Assembly (NCBI RefSeq): GCF_005049045.1
Contig: NZ_SUPK01000001.1
Coordinates: forward strand, 62,001-126,000
Source of the DNA: Cohnella pontilimi
Lineage (GTDB): Bacteria; Bacillota; Bacilli; Paenibacillales; Paenibacillaceae
Direction: 5' to 3'
DNA length: 64,000 bases
Both the position numbers and the translations under genes were made by a program. Positions 9,373 to 16,851 of this stretch are shown in pieces; positions within the stretch are counted from its first letter, which is position 1; each line of letters opens with the position of its first letter. The notes beneath the pieces were generated by a model, which worked only from the letters and a program-made list of their open reading frames with translations, ran no database searches and was not told the origin of the DNA.

Positions 9373-10495
9373 TGCGATCGTGATCGGCGCGGGCCTTGCC
9401 GGGAGCAGCATGGCGGCCGTACTGGCGGAGAAAGGCTGGAGGACGCTGCTGATCGACCGTAATTCTTCTCCCCGGCATAAAGCGTGCGGGGAGTTTTTGT
9501 CTCCGGAAGCCGCCGCGCTGTGGCGTTCGCTCGGACTCGATTCGCGAATCGCCGGGCTCGGCGGCGCGAACATCGACAGCCTTCTGCTCACGGCAGCGGA
9601 AGGCTCTTCGCTCGAGGTTCCGCTTCCCGCACCGGCACTCGGAATCAGCCGTTACCGATTGGATTCCGCTCTCCAGGAGGCGGCCGTCTATCATGGGGCG
9701 GAACTGGTGCATGGCTGTTCGGTCTTGCAAATTCGGCCAAAGCGAAACGGTTATGAGGTGGATATCCGGGGAAAATCAGAACGGACCTCGATCGAGGCGA
9801 GGACTGTCTTCGGATGCTGGGGAAGAAACGCCGCTTCCAGTTACGCCAAGCAAAGCCGATTGCCCAGATCCAAAGCAGACAAACCGCTGTGTATCGGAAT
9901 CAAGGTGCACGTGGAGGGATTGCCGCAATGCTCACGCGTAGAGCTTTACTTTTTTCAAGGAGGATATATTGGCCTCTCTCCGGTGGAAGAGGGCAGGCAT
10001 AACCTCGCGGCACTGGTATCCGGAGCCTTTTTCGATCGGTGCGGCCGGAACACGGCAGGTGTTCTGTCGGAGGCGTGTCGGCAAAATCCGGCGCTCGCTT
10101 TGCGTCTGGAGGGGGGCGCCACTGTGCCAGGCACAGAAGCGGGCGCATACCCGGTGCTGGTTTCCAAGCATACAACGGCATGGGGAGATGTTCCGCACGT
10201 CGGTGACGCGGCGAGGGTCATCCCTCCTTTGTGCGGAGACGGGATGGCGATGGCGCTTCGGTCCGTGGCTATGTGTGTGGAATTGGCGGACCGCTATTTG
10301 TGTGGAGAGCTCTCCCTTGAGCATTGGAAAAAGCGCTATATCCGGCAGATGCGACGACACGGCGCCGGACCTGCTGCTTGGGGACGCTTGTTAGAGACGG
10401 TTCTATGCCATCCGGCTTTGTCGCAGGCCGCGCTTCGGCTCGGAGCAAGAATGCCGGGCGTGGCGGCGCGCCTTTTCCGCGCGACCCGGCAATAA
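9350..10495 (+). CDS. FAD-dependent oxidoreductase, geranylgeranyl reductase-like
   Basis: About 381 residues. Start options are ATG 9350 or GTG 9356; GGGAGAGG lies immediately before the ATG and about eight bases before the GTG, so the GTG may be the real start. The N-terminus has a Rossmann FAD motif ('VIGAGLAGSSMA') and the 'KACGEFLSPEA' block typical of the geranylgeranyl reductase / PHBH-like group. Further on 'HVGDAARVIPPLCGDGMAMA' is the second FAD-binding motif. As the third gene in a PKS/methyltransferase operon it probably reduces or hydroxylates the lipid-like product. No membrane anchor is seen. The family assignment is firm, the reaction is inferred. Confidence 0.88.
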   Translation: MGVHSDFDAIVIGAGLAGSSMAAVLAEKGWRTLLIDRNSSPRHKACGEFLSPEAAALWRSLGLDSRIAGLGGANIDSLLLTAAEGSSLEVPLPAPALGISRYRLDSALQEAAVYHGAELVHGCSVLQIRPKRNGYEVDIRGKSERTSIEARTVFGCWGRNAASSYAKQSRLPRSKADKPLCIGIKVHVEGLPQCSRVELYFFQGGYIGLSPVEEGRHNLAALVSGAFFDRCGRNTAGVLSEACRQNPALALRLEGGATVPGTEAGAYPVLVSKHTTAWGDVPHVGDAARVIPPLCGDGMAMALRSVAMCVELADRYLCGELSLEHWKKRYIRQMRRHGAGPAAWGRLLETVLCHPALSQAALRLGARMPGVAARLFRATRQ

Positions 10496-10516
10496 TTTCG
10501 ATCCACGATTGGCGGC

Positions 10517-10552
10517 TTGCTCCCCCGTGTATTAATTACCGAGGGGGTGCAA
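10517..10552 (+). promoter_or_regulatory. Hairpin covering the RBS of the DUF421 gene
   Basis: TTGCTCCCCC at 10517-10526 can pair with GGGGGTGCAA at 10543-10552, with a single mismatch. The 3' arm contains the only purine-rich Shine-Dalgarno candidate for the ATG at 10559, so the fold would hide the ribosome binding site. Confidence 0.45.
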
Positions 10553-10558
10553 GTCAAG

Positions 10559-11254
10559 ATGCCGTACATCCAAATCGCCACAAAGTTGATCATTGCGGTG
10601 ATTGCTCTCTGGACAATGACCAAAATCATGGGCAAAAAGGAAATCTCCCAATTAACCGCGTTCGATTTCATATCGTCTTTGATGCTCAGCGAGCTGGTGG
10701 GCAATACCGTTTACCAGCAAGACGCGCACATCCCGCAGCTTCTTTTTGCATTGGTCATATGGACGCTTCTCAGCATCGGAATTGAAAAGCTGGCGGCCGC
10801 GATCCCCTGGTTGTCCAAGCAGGCAAGCGGCAACCCCGAGCTGTTGATTAAACAAGGGATGCTCGACGAGAAAGCGATGAAGCGCAACAATCTGAACATC
10901 GACCAACTGCAAACACTGCTTAGGGAGCAGGGTGTGTTTTCGATTGCAGAAGTGGCATACGGTATTTTTGAATCGAATGGAAATCTCAGCGTCATCCGCA
11001 GGCCGGAAACGGAGAACGGACAGTTATCCGATGAACCCGTACCTATGCCGGCGGTCATCATCTCCAAGGGGAAAATCGATCGTCAGGCGCTGAGAGGAAT
11101 CGGCAAAGATGAATCGTGGATGGTGGAGGAACTGCGCAAAAAAGGAGTCGACCGCCCCGAGGATGTGTTGTACGCGGAATGGTCCGACAAACATGGCATG
11201 CACGTTCAGATGAGACGGGACCCTCATGTGTCATTTTCGTCCCCGGTCGGGTAA
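10559..11254 (+). CDS. DUF421 membrane protein (YetF/YdfR family)
   Basis: Three N-terminal hydrophobic helices occupy about residues 5-90. A cytoplasmic domain follows, with 'LIKQGMLDEKAMKRN' and 'LREQGVFSIAEVAYGIFE', which are hallmarks of the DUF421/YetF family. The 231-residue length is normal. The ATG at 10559 is chosen over the upstream TTG at 10517 and over the GTG at 10547, which would overlap its own RBS. Members are abundant in Bacillales, some expressed in sporulation; biochemical role unknown. It lies 63 bases after the PKS operon and 56 bases before the YteA-like gene. An RBS-occluding hairpin is described separately. Confidence 0.9.
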   Translation: MPYIQIATKLIIAVIALWTMTKIMGKKEISQLTAFDFISSLMLSELVGNTVYQQDAHIPQLLFALVIWTLLSIGIEKLAAAIPWLSKQASGNPELLIKQGMLDEKAMKRNNLNIDQLQTLLREQGVFSIAEVAYGIFESNGNLSVIRRPETENGQLSDEPVPMPAVIISKGKIDRQALRGIGKDESWMVEELRKKGVDRPEDVLYAEWSDKHGMHVQMRRDPHVSFSSPVG

Positions 11255-11310
11255 GGAAGGTTACGGAATCCGCAGCCGGATGCCGCAAACCGATCCGAGG
11301 AGGAATCCCC

Positions 11311-11823
11311 ATGAAACAGCTGACGGAATCGCAAATCGGGAAGCTGAAGCAGAGGCTCCTAGAAGAGAAGCGGGAATTGGAGAACCATTTTGAGATAAAC
11401 GGAAGCGCCGTAGAAAGACAAGAGGCGGTGTCCAGCGGAGAACTGAGCACGTATGACAATCACCCGGCAGACATCGCCACCGAAGCGTTCGAACGGGAAA
11501 GAGACCAAGCGATAGACGAAACGTTCAGCGATAAGCTTCAGGACATTAACGCCGCTCTTCAGCGAATGGAGCAAGGAACGTACGGGATCTGCGAGGTGTG
11601 CGAAAATCAGATTCCGTACGAACGGCTGGAGGCACTCCCCTGGACGGCATTCTGTGTGGATCATGCAAACACGAACATGAACCTCGTTGGCGACTCGGAG
11701 ACGCAAGACCCTGTCACTTACGAGATGGTCGCCCCGATCTTGCCGGACGACGCCGACGCGGCGAGAACGCTTGAGCAATACGGAAGCGCCAGTTCACCGG
11801 TTCCCGGTCCGCGGGAGGGATAA
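11311..11823 (+). CDS. TraR/DksA-type zinc-finger protein (YteA-like)
   Basis: The ATG at 11311 follows GAGGAGG and gives 170 residues. A long N-terminal coiled coil (about 5-85) precedes a C4-type-like finger: 'CEVC' near residue 95 and 'CVDH' near 115, so the last ligand is His rather than Cys, as in Bacillus YteA-like proteins. The signature 'GTYGICEVCENQIPYERLEA' is characteristic. In E. coli DksA binds RNA polymerase with ppGpp; whether YteA-type proteins do so is not settled. It ends two bases before the Ku gene, so it is probably co-transcribed with the end-joining genes. Confidence 0.9.
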   Translation: MKQLTESQIGKLKQRLLEEKRELENHFEINGSAVERQEAVSSGELSTYDNHPADIATEAFERERDQAIDETFSDKLQDINAALQRMEQGTYGICEVCENQIPYERLEALPWTAFCVDHANTNMNLVGDSETQDPVTYEMVAPILPDDADAARTLEQYGSASSPVPGPREG

Positions 11824-11825
11824 AG

Positions 11826-12698
11826 ATGCAGACAATTTGGAAAGGCGCGGTCAGCTTCGGACTCGTCAACGTGCCGGTCAAAATGTTCACCGCGACGAAG
11901 GAAAACGATATTCCGATGAAAATGCTGCACAAAAAATACAACGTGCCGATTCATTACTCCCGTACTTGCCCAAAATGTGAGAAGGAAGTCGAATGGAGCG
12001 ACATCGTACGGGGCTACGAGTATGAGCCGGGACATTTCGTCACTTTTACCAAGGAAGAGCTGGAAGCCGTCGCATCGGAGAATACGAGAGAAATTCAGAT
12101 TTTGGATTTCGTGGACCTCGAGCAGATCGACCCGATCTATTATCAAAAAACGTACTATCTCGCTCCCGGCGACACAGGCACCCGCGCTTACCGGCTGCTG
12201 GTGAAGGCGCTGGAGACCACGAACAAAATCGGCATCGCGAACGTCACCATCCGTTCCAAGAGCAGCTTGGCGGCCATCCGTGTGGTGGAAGGCGTGCTGT
12301 CGATGGTGACGATGTTTTATGCCGATGAAGTCCGTCCCGTCGCGCAGGTTCCGAATTTGCCGGAGGACGACGATGTGAACGATAAGGAGCTGGAGATGGC
12401 CCAGATGCTGATTGGACAACTGGCCGCCAAGTTTGAACCGGAGAAATACGAGGATGATTACCGGGCAAGGCTGCAGGAAGCGATCGACCGGAAAATACAA
12501 GGCAAAGAGGTCAAGATGGCGCCGGAAGAGAAACCGACGAATGTCATCGACCTGATGGAAGCCCTCAAAGCCAGCTTGAATCAGGCCAAGAGCGGCGACG
12601 GCAGCAAAGACGACAAACCCGCCGCGAAGGCCAAAGGCAAGCAGCAGGCTGAAGAGAAGAAACCGGCGGCGAAACGCCGGAAGAGAACGGGCGCTTGA
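11826..12698 (+). CDS. ku: Ku protein, non-homologous end joining
   Basis: This is a 290-residue bacterial Ku. The N-terminus 'WKGAVSFGLVNVPVKMF' is the family signature, the central beta-barrel follows, and the C-terminal 45 residues are a Lys/Ala/Pro-rich tail that in known Ku proteins aids DNA threading and ligase recruitment. Ku homodimers ring double-strand ends and recruit LigD. The stop codon overlaps the TTG of the ligase gene (TTGA), which points to coupled translation. In B. subtilis the Ku/LigD pair (YkoV/YkoU) protects spores. The assignment is very secure. Confidence 0.97.
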   Translation: MQTIWKGAVSFGLVNVPVKMFTATKENDIPMKMLHKKYNVPIHYSRTCPKCEKEVEWSDIVRGYEYEPGHFVTFTKEELEAVASENTREIQILDFVDLEQIDPIYYQKTYYLAPGDTGTRAYRLLVKALETTNKIGIANVTIRSKSSLAAIRVVEGVLSMVTMFYADEVRPVAQVPNLPEDDDVNDKELEMAQMLIGQLAAKFEPEKYEDDYRARLQEAIDRKIQGKEVKMAPEEKPTNVIDLMEALKASLNQAKSGDGSKDDKPAAKAKGKQQAEEKKPAAKRRKRTGA

Positions 12699-13585
12699 CG
12701 CTGCTGCCGTTCGTGCCCATGTCCCCCATTGCCGCCGACTCGCTGCCTGAAGGAACGGACTGGGGCTATCAGCTGAAATGGGACGGTTATCGCTTGATCG
12801 TCTCCATTGAGGACGGTGAGGCGAAGCTGTTTTCCAAAAAAATGCTGCCTCAAAACGGGAAATACCCGGAAATCGCCAGAGCCTGCTCGAATTTGAAAGG
12901 CACGCTGGTGCTGGACGGTGAAGCTGTGGTGCTTGACCCAGACACGGGACGGCCGAGCTTCCAGCTGCTTCAGCAGCGTAACAAGCCCGGCGCTTCCGCG
13001 AGTACGCGGCAGCTGCACGTGCAGTATATCGTGTTCGATGTGCTTCGGATCGGGGATGAAGATCTTCGGGGCTTACCGTTCGCGGAGCGCGACCGCAGGC
13101 TGCGCGAGCTGGCTGCGAATTGGGAGGCGCCGCTTCACACGACGGATCTTTTTGCGAACGGTCCACTGTTGTGGGAGTGGGTCGTACGAAACGGCTGGGA
13201 AGGGGTCGTCTGCAAAAAGCTGTCTTCCCGTTACCGGGAAGGCAAGGAGCACCGCGATTGGCTGAAGTGCAAAAGAAAACCGGAATATGATGTCGAGATC
13301 GTCGGCGTTCTTTGGAAGGAAGGGCGCGTATCCAGCATGGTGATGGGGGAGAACGGCGCTTATTTCGGCCGCGTGTCGTCCGGCTTGAACGGCGCTTTGA
13401 AAGAGAAGCTGCGCGTGCTGGGCAATCCCGATCGGTCGCTTTGTCCGTTCGCAGACTACCCCGAGGCATTGAAAGGTTTCGAGGTCCGCTGGCTGCAAGA
13501 GCCGATCGGCGCCCGGGTGACGGGGAGCGAGCGGACCGAAGACGGCGTGCTCCGGCATCCGAAACTGTTGATGCTGGACCTATAG
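12695..13585 (+). CDS. ligD: ATP-dependent DNA ligase, LigD ligase domain only
   Basis: It has 296 residues from a TTG that overlaps the Ku stop; ATG 12719 is a possible later start. The nucleotidyl-lysine motif is 'QLKWDGYRL' with Lys28; motif III-like 'LDGEAVVLD', motif IV 'EGVVCKK' and motif V 'WLKCKRK' follow, then an OB-fold. B. subtilis LigD is about 611 residues and adds a primase/polymerase domain; that domain is missing here and no polymerase gene lies beside it. It would seal nicks during Ku-dependent end joining. A separate PolDom gene elsewhere is possible. No glycosyl hydrolase-like or nuclease domain is present. Confidence 0.93.
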   Translation: MTLLPFVPMSPIAADSLPEGTDWGYQLKWDGYRLIVSIEDGEAKLFSKKMLPQNGKYPEIARACSNLKGTLVLDGEAVVLDPDTGRPSFQLLQQRNKPGASASTRQLHVQYIVFDVLRIGDEDLRGLPFAERDRRLRELAANWEAPLHTTDLFANGPLLWEWVVRNGWEGVVCKKLSSRYREGKEHRDWLKCKRKPEYDVEIVGVLWKEGRVSSMVMGENGAYFGRVSSGLNGALKEKLRVLGNPDRSLCPFADYPEALKGFEVRWLQEPIGARVTGSERTEDGVLRHPKLLMLDL

Positions 13586-13589
13586 CGCA

Positions 13590-14504
13590 TCAATACAGCG
13601 TTCTCCACAAGAAAAACACCGCATACGATTCCCACCCGGCCCAAGCATCAGCATACGCTCGGATTTCGGAGAGAGTAGGTTTCCGGTCCATTTTCAAAGC
13701 CGCTTTCATCGCCAAATGCAGACCGACGTCCTGGATCGGAAATGCGGAACGGAATCGCAAGCAGCGCATGGCGACATAATGGGCGGTCCAAGGCCCGATG
13801 CCGTGGATGGCGGTCAACCGTCGTTCTGCCGAATGAACGTCACCGGACGCCAAAAGTTCGTCCCTGGTTAAGCGTCCTTCCGCGATCAGACGGGCAACTC
13901 CGATGAGATATTCCGCTTTTTTGCGGGTCATCTGAAGGGCGGTCAGCTGCTCGGGATTCAACGAAGCAACGGTTTGCGCGGTCGGGAAAGTCCAATAGAC
14001 CGTTCCGCCGTGTTCGGCGGATGACCCGAACGTTTCCACCAAGCGGCGTTTAAGCGTATAGGCGAATGTCAGGTTAATTTGCTGGCCCAGGATGGCCCAG
14101 CACACCGCTTCGAACAGATCGGGCACGCCGACCAGGCGCAGTCCGTAAAATTGTTGGGCCGGCCCGCTGAGAAGCGGGTCTTTTGCCGCCATGGCATAAA
14201 AGGGACTTAGATCCGTTCCCCAGTCGAACCATTCGGCGATATAAGCGGCGACCGCTTCCCGAACGGACGGCAGGCTTCCGGATTCGACACCCGCGATTCG
14301 TATGCGCAACGGTCCGTCCGGTTCCGGCGAGTCGATCGCCACGATTGGCCGCTGTCCCGCGGCTGGGATCGCAAGCGTAATCACACTCTCTTCGACACGA
14401 AAGAGACATTCGTTAGGGGATCGGGACAAATAGGCAAGGTTCTGCTCGAACCGGAACTCCTTGGGAGGCGTGAGCAGCATCGTATCCTGAAAATCGGCGT
14501 TCAT
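13590..14504 (-). CDS. alkA: DNA-3-methyladenine glycosylase, AlkA type
   Basis: The ATG at 14504 lies eight bases after GGAGG; an in-frame GTG at 14519 overlaps that site and is rejected. The 304-residue protein has an AlkA-like N-terminal domain and an HhH-GPD fold: 'AILGQQINLTFAYTLKRRL', helix-hairpin-helix 'AIHGIGPWTAHYVAMR', and catalytic Asp in 'FPIQDVGLHLA'. It excises alkylated purines in base-excision repair. It converges with the ligase gene (five bases between) and is divergent from adaA-adaB, the same arrangement as in the B. subtilis adaptive response. The two divergent promoters are annotated separately. Confidence 0.93.
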   Translation of the reverse strand: MNADFQDTMLLTPPKEFRFEQNLAYLSRSPNECLFRVEESVITLAIPAAGQRPIVAIDSPEPDGPLRIRIAGVESGSLPSVREAVAAYIAEWFDWGTDLSPFYAMAAKDPLLSGPAQQFYGLRLVGVPDLFEAVCWAILGQQINLTFAYTLKRRLVETFGSSAEHGGTVYWTFPTAQTVASLNPEQLTALQMTRKKAEYLIGVARLIAEGRLTRDELLASGDVHSAERRLTAIHGIGPWTAHYVAMRCLRFRSAFPIQDVGLHLAMKAALKMDRKPTLSEIRAYADAWAGWESYAVFFLWRTLY

Positions 14505-14537
14505 TATCGTTTCCTCCACAGTCGTTTCTTCTTTTTT

Positions 14538-14566
14538 ATCATAATTCTCCCTGCCGCGTTTTCAAA
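14538..14566 (-). promoter_or_regulatory. Sigma-A-like promoter of alkA
   Basis: On the minus strand TTTGAA and TATGAT are separated by 17 bases, and the RBS of alkA follows. The -35 box faces the adaA promoter across 25 bases, so one regulator site between could serve both. Confidence 0.6.
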
Positions 14567-14591
14567 TTTTTGCTCTCTCATTCCGAAAAGC

Positions 14592-14620
14592 TTACGCTGT
14601 CGGGATGCCCGGGTTATACT
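14592..14620 (+). promoter_or_regulatory. Sigma-A-like promoter of adaA-adaB
   Basis: TTACGC and TATACT are separated by 17 bases, with the AdaA start 25 bases downstream. The GAAAAGC just upstream of the -35 resembles the AAAGC core of Ada-type binding sites, which is only suggestive. Confidence 0.6.
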
Positions 14621-14644
14621 GTTTCAGTAGGAGGCGGTGATCCG

Positions 14645-15205
14645 ATGGCGGAAAAATTGACGGAAAGCAAGTGGCGCGCAATCGTGGACTGCGATTCGTC
14701 GCAGGATGGGACATTTTTGTACGGGGTGTCGACTACGGGTATATTTTGCAGGCCGTCTTGCCGTTCGCGGACACCGTCCAAGGAAAACGTCGTTATTTTC
14801 AAAGATGCGAGGCAGGCGATGGAGCTCAAGTTTCGTCCCTGCAAAAGGTGCAAACCCGAGGGGATCCGTTTGCCGGATCAGCAGTGGGTAGATCAAATCG
14901 CGGATTGGCTGGAAAGCCATTATGCCGAGTCCATTACGCTGGAGCGGTTGGCCGGTGTTTTTCACGCCGGATCGTCCCATCTGCAGCGAACCTTTAAGAG
15001 AATACGAGGGGTTTCTCCGGCAATATTTTTGCAGCAAATCCGTCTGTCTAAAGCAGGGGAGCTGCTGAAGTCCTCGGAGCTTACAATTACGGATATCGCG
15101 ACTGCGGCGGGGTTTACGAGCTCGGCTCATTTTGCAACCGTGTTCGCGCATAAGATGGGACTGACCCCTTCTCAATATCGGCAACGAAAGGCGGATGGCG
15201 CATGA
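14645..15205 (+). CDS. adaA: AdaA: methylphosphotriester-DNA alkyltransferase / AraC-type activator
   Basis: The ATG at 14645 follows AGGAGG and gives 186 residues; the upstream TTG at 14570 falls in the promoter and is rejected. The N-terminal Ada zinc domain has four Cys: 'FCRPSCRS' (Cys35 and Cys39) and 'RPCKRC' (near 69 and 72). In the family the first of these accepts a methyl group from phosphotriesters, turning on DNA binding. Two AraC helix-turn-helix motifs follow (about 95-180, 'ITDIATAAGFTSSAHFATVF'). It is expected to activate adaA-adaB and perhaps alkA. Its stop overlaps the adaB start (ATGA). Confidence 0.95.
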   Translation: MAEKLTESKWRAIVDCDSSQDGTFLYGVSTTGIFCRPSCRSRTPSKENVVIFKDARQAMELKFRPCKRCKPEGIRLPDQQWVDQIADWLESHYAESITLERLAGVFHAGSSHLQRTFKRIRGVSPAIFLQQIRLSKAGELLKSSELTITDIATAAGFTSSAHFATVFAHKMGLTPSQYRQRKADGA

Positions 15206-15726
15206 GAATAACGGATCGAACGATGTACGCGGGAGAGTTCGACATCGGCGGCTGGCGGCTTTGGCTGGCGAAGACCGATCGAGGTCTTTGTTTTGTGGGT
15301 TCCGAGGAAGCTTGGAGCCATTGGCGTAAAAAGGAAGATTGGGTCCGGGACGATGAAAAGTTGAGGGTTTATGCGGAGCAACTGAGTGAATATATGCAGG
15401 GCGAACGGACGACGTTTACACTTCCCCTCGATGCGGATGGCACGGCATTCCAGCAGTCGGTGTGGAAGGCATTGACGGAAATTCCGTTCGGTGCGCGGGT
15501 TTCTTACACCGATATTGCGAACTTCATCGGGAAGCCGTCGTCCGTACGAGCTGTGGGAACGGCGATCGGGGCGAACCCGGTACTGATTGTTGTCCCATGC
15601 CACCGCGTCGTCGGCAAGAACGGCACGCTGACTGGATTCCGGGAAGGTCTGGAGATGAAACGGCATTTGCTTGAACTGGAGTCTCGGGATGGTGCTGGTC
15701 TCGGTGCCGGACGGATGGTAAAATAA
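15202..15726 (+). CDS. adaB: AdaB: methylated-DNA-[protein]-cysteine S-methyltransferase
   Basis: The 174-residue protein carries the suicide-enzyme active site 'PCHRVVGKNG' with Cys near 133, preceded by 'ANPVLIV', and a wing 'YTDIANFIGKPSSVRAVG' that binds DNA. It removes O6-methylguanine lesions by moving the alkyl group to its own Cys. It starts inside the adaA stop (4-base overlap) and is therefore co-translated. Together with AlkA and AdaA it makes a compact alkylation-repair module. A hairpin with TTTTT lies about 50 bases downstream. Confidence 0.96.
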   Translation: MRITDRTMYAGEFDIGGWRLWLAKTDRGLCFVGSEEAWSHWRKKEDWVRDDEKLRVYAEQLSEYMQGERTTFTLPLDADGTAFQQSVWKALTEIPFGARVSYTDIANFIGKPSSVRAVGTAIGANPVLIVVPCHRVVGKNGTLTGFREGLEMKRHLLELESRDGAGLGAGRMVK

Positions 15727-15778
15727 GGGTGGAGTACACTTGATCGCAAAACGCGAGGTTGGAGTGAAAGTCTGAACC

Positions 15779-15807
15779 ACCGGTCCTAAATGGCCGGCGG
15801 TTTTTCG
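15779..15807 (+). terminator. Probable terminator after adaB
   Basis: CCACCGGTCC and GGCCGGCGG pair imperfectly around TAAAT and are followed by TTTTT. Confidence 0.65.
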
Positions 15808-15867
15808 TTGCTGCCGATTAATGGCGGATGGAGCTCCGGCAACATTGTTTCGGCGGGCGGCGGCGGA

Positions 15868-16023
15868 TTAACGAGGATCGTCGGGAGATGGGACCCTGCC
15901 AGGCGCACGCCCGGGTTCAATCGTGACCGCCGAATCGGTATACCGTGTTTCGTGATGATCGGTGATACCGGACTGGGTGGTGCCTAACTCCCGTACTTCC
16001 TTGCCGGGCTTATTCTTTTTCAC
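15868..16023 (-). CDS. Possible small protein, 51 residues
   Basis: On the minus strand a GTG at 16023 stands nine bases after AAAGGAG and opens a 51-codon frame ending in TAA at 15868. The product starts MKKNKPGKEV and is rich in Thr, Pro, Gly and charged residues, with no membrane segment, Cys or recognisable motif; it looks unstructured. It is too short to be found by length alone and no family is recognised. Support is limited to the good ribosome site. A competing plus-strand frame at 15790-15987 has no ribosome site. It is followed by about 60 bases before the adaB terminator hairpin. Confidence 0.35.
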   Translation of the reverse strand: MKKNKPGKEVRELGTTQSGITDHHETRYTDSAVTIEPGRAPGRVPSPDDPR

Positions 16024-16242
16024 GCACTTCAACTCCTTTCTCTATGTGTTCAGTTTGCGGGAAAAATAAGGTTTTTATCCGCGACTCTTCGAAACGGATA
16101 AAGCAGGAAATCAGATGGAGATCACGAAAATTGTCGATGTATGCGTGCCGGCGATCATCCAACCTATTTTGCCTCGGGAGTGGTCGGTCGGAATATCCTC
16201 AGCATCCGCGGCCGCCCGCACCTGCAATCACGACGAACGGGG

Positions 16243-16420
16243 AGAATAGGTAGCGGAGAGCTACTTCTAAGCGAGGTACCAGGCGAATTGATGATAATAG
16301 GTAGCAGAGAGCTACTACGCGGTAAAGAAAACGACCGAGACGGAGAGAATAGGTAGCAGAGAGCTACTACGCGGTCGAGCGAATGTGATGTACGACGTCA
16401 CTAAGTAGCAGAGTGCATCA
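16243..16420. repeat. Three and a half copies of a hairpin repeat
   Basis: A core AATAGGTAGCAGAGAGCTACT occurs at about 16246, 16296 and 16349, with a decayed copy near 16403. Each core is an imperfect palindrome: GTAGC and GCTAC flank AGAGA. Copies two and three also share the following ACGCGGT. Short frames through these copies (for example 16141-16356) look like artefacts. The stretch sits between adaB and the FAD oxidoreductase, with no other gene seen. Confidence 0.75.
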
Positions 16421-16447
16421 ATTTACCGTGCTCACCCACCAATTCGA

Positions 16448-16704
16448 CGGGAGTGCTCAACTGTAAGTCAGCGAGAGTGGCTAACAGCAATGGCGGTGAC
16501 GGGAGTGCGCAAGTGTAAGTTAGCGAGACTGGCTAACAGCCGTGGCGGCGGGAGTGCTCAACTGTAAGGCAGCGAGAGTGACTAACAACCGGCGCGATGA
16601 TGGGACTGTGCAAGTGTAAGTAAGCGAGAGTGACTAACAGCCGGCCACATGTTGGGAACTGGCATATGTAAGATAGTCTAACTGCCTTACAACCGGTGCA
16701 GTGA
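16448..16704. repeat. Five degenerate 49-52 base tandem repeats
   Basis: Units begin at about 16448, 16500, 16549, 16601 and 16653 (steps 52, 49, 52, 52). The consensus begins CGGGAGTGCTCAACTGTAAG, runs on through AGCGAGAGTGGCTAACA and ends in a variable GC-rich spacer. Unit two contains a perfect GTTAGC/GCTAAC stem around a GAGACTG loop. The later units are increasingly diverged. The hairpin plan resembles the adjacent family of repeats. Confidence 0.75.
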
Positions 16705-16788
16705 CGGGGATGTGGTGCGCTGTTCGCATCATTTAGGTAATTTCTCTCATTTACGCGGGTCGACGGCTGGGTTAGTATAGTCCGCATA

Positions 16789-16822
16789 GGTAATGATTAC
16801 CGCCCTTGGAATTGAATCCAAG
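16789..16822 (+). promoter_or_regulatory. Two adjacent dyads upstream of the secreted oxidoreductase gene
   Basis: GGTAATGATTACC (16789-16801) is a 13-base palindrome with a single central base, and CTTGGA/TCCAAG (16805-16822) is a six-base dyad. Both lie just upstream of the ribosome site AAAGGGAG. They could be an operator and a leader hairpin; nothing identifies the regulator. Confidence 0.35.
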
Positions 16823-16851
16823 CGGCAAAGGGAGACCGTGCTGAGCATTCC

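Noticed and set aside
11718-13469. 583-codon minus-strand frame across Ku and LigD
   Set aside because: It covers three well supported genes antisense, is rich in Arg/Ser/Pro, and has no recognisable motif.
15790-15987. 65-codon plus-strand frame after adaB
   Set aside because: No ribosome site; its start lies in the terminator hairpin, and the opposite strand has a better candidate.
16141-16356. Short frame with repeated GSRELL residues
   Set aside because: The amino-acid repeat is only a translation of the hairpin DNA repeat; frames differ between copies.
16448-16704. CRISPR array
   Set aside because: Units of 49-52 bases drift throughout, with no conserved repeat / unique spacer division and no cas genes.
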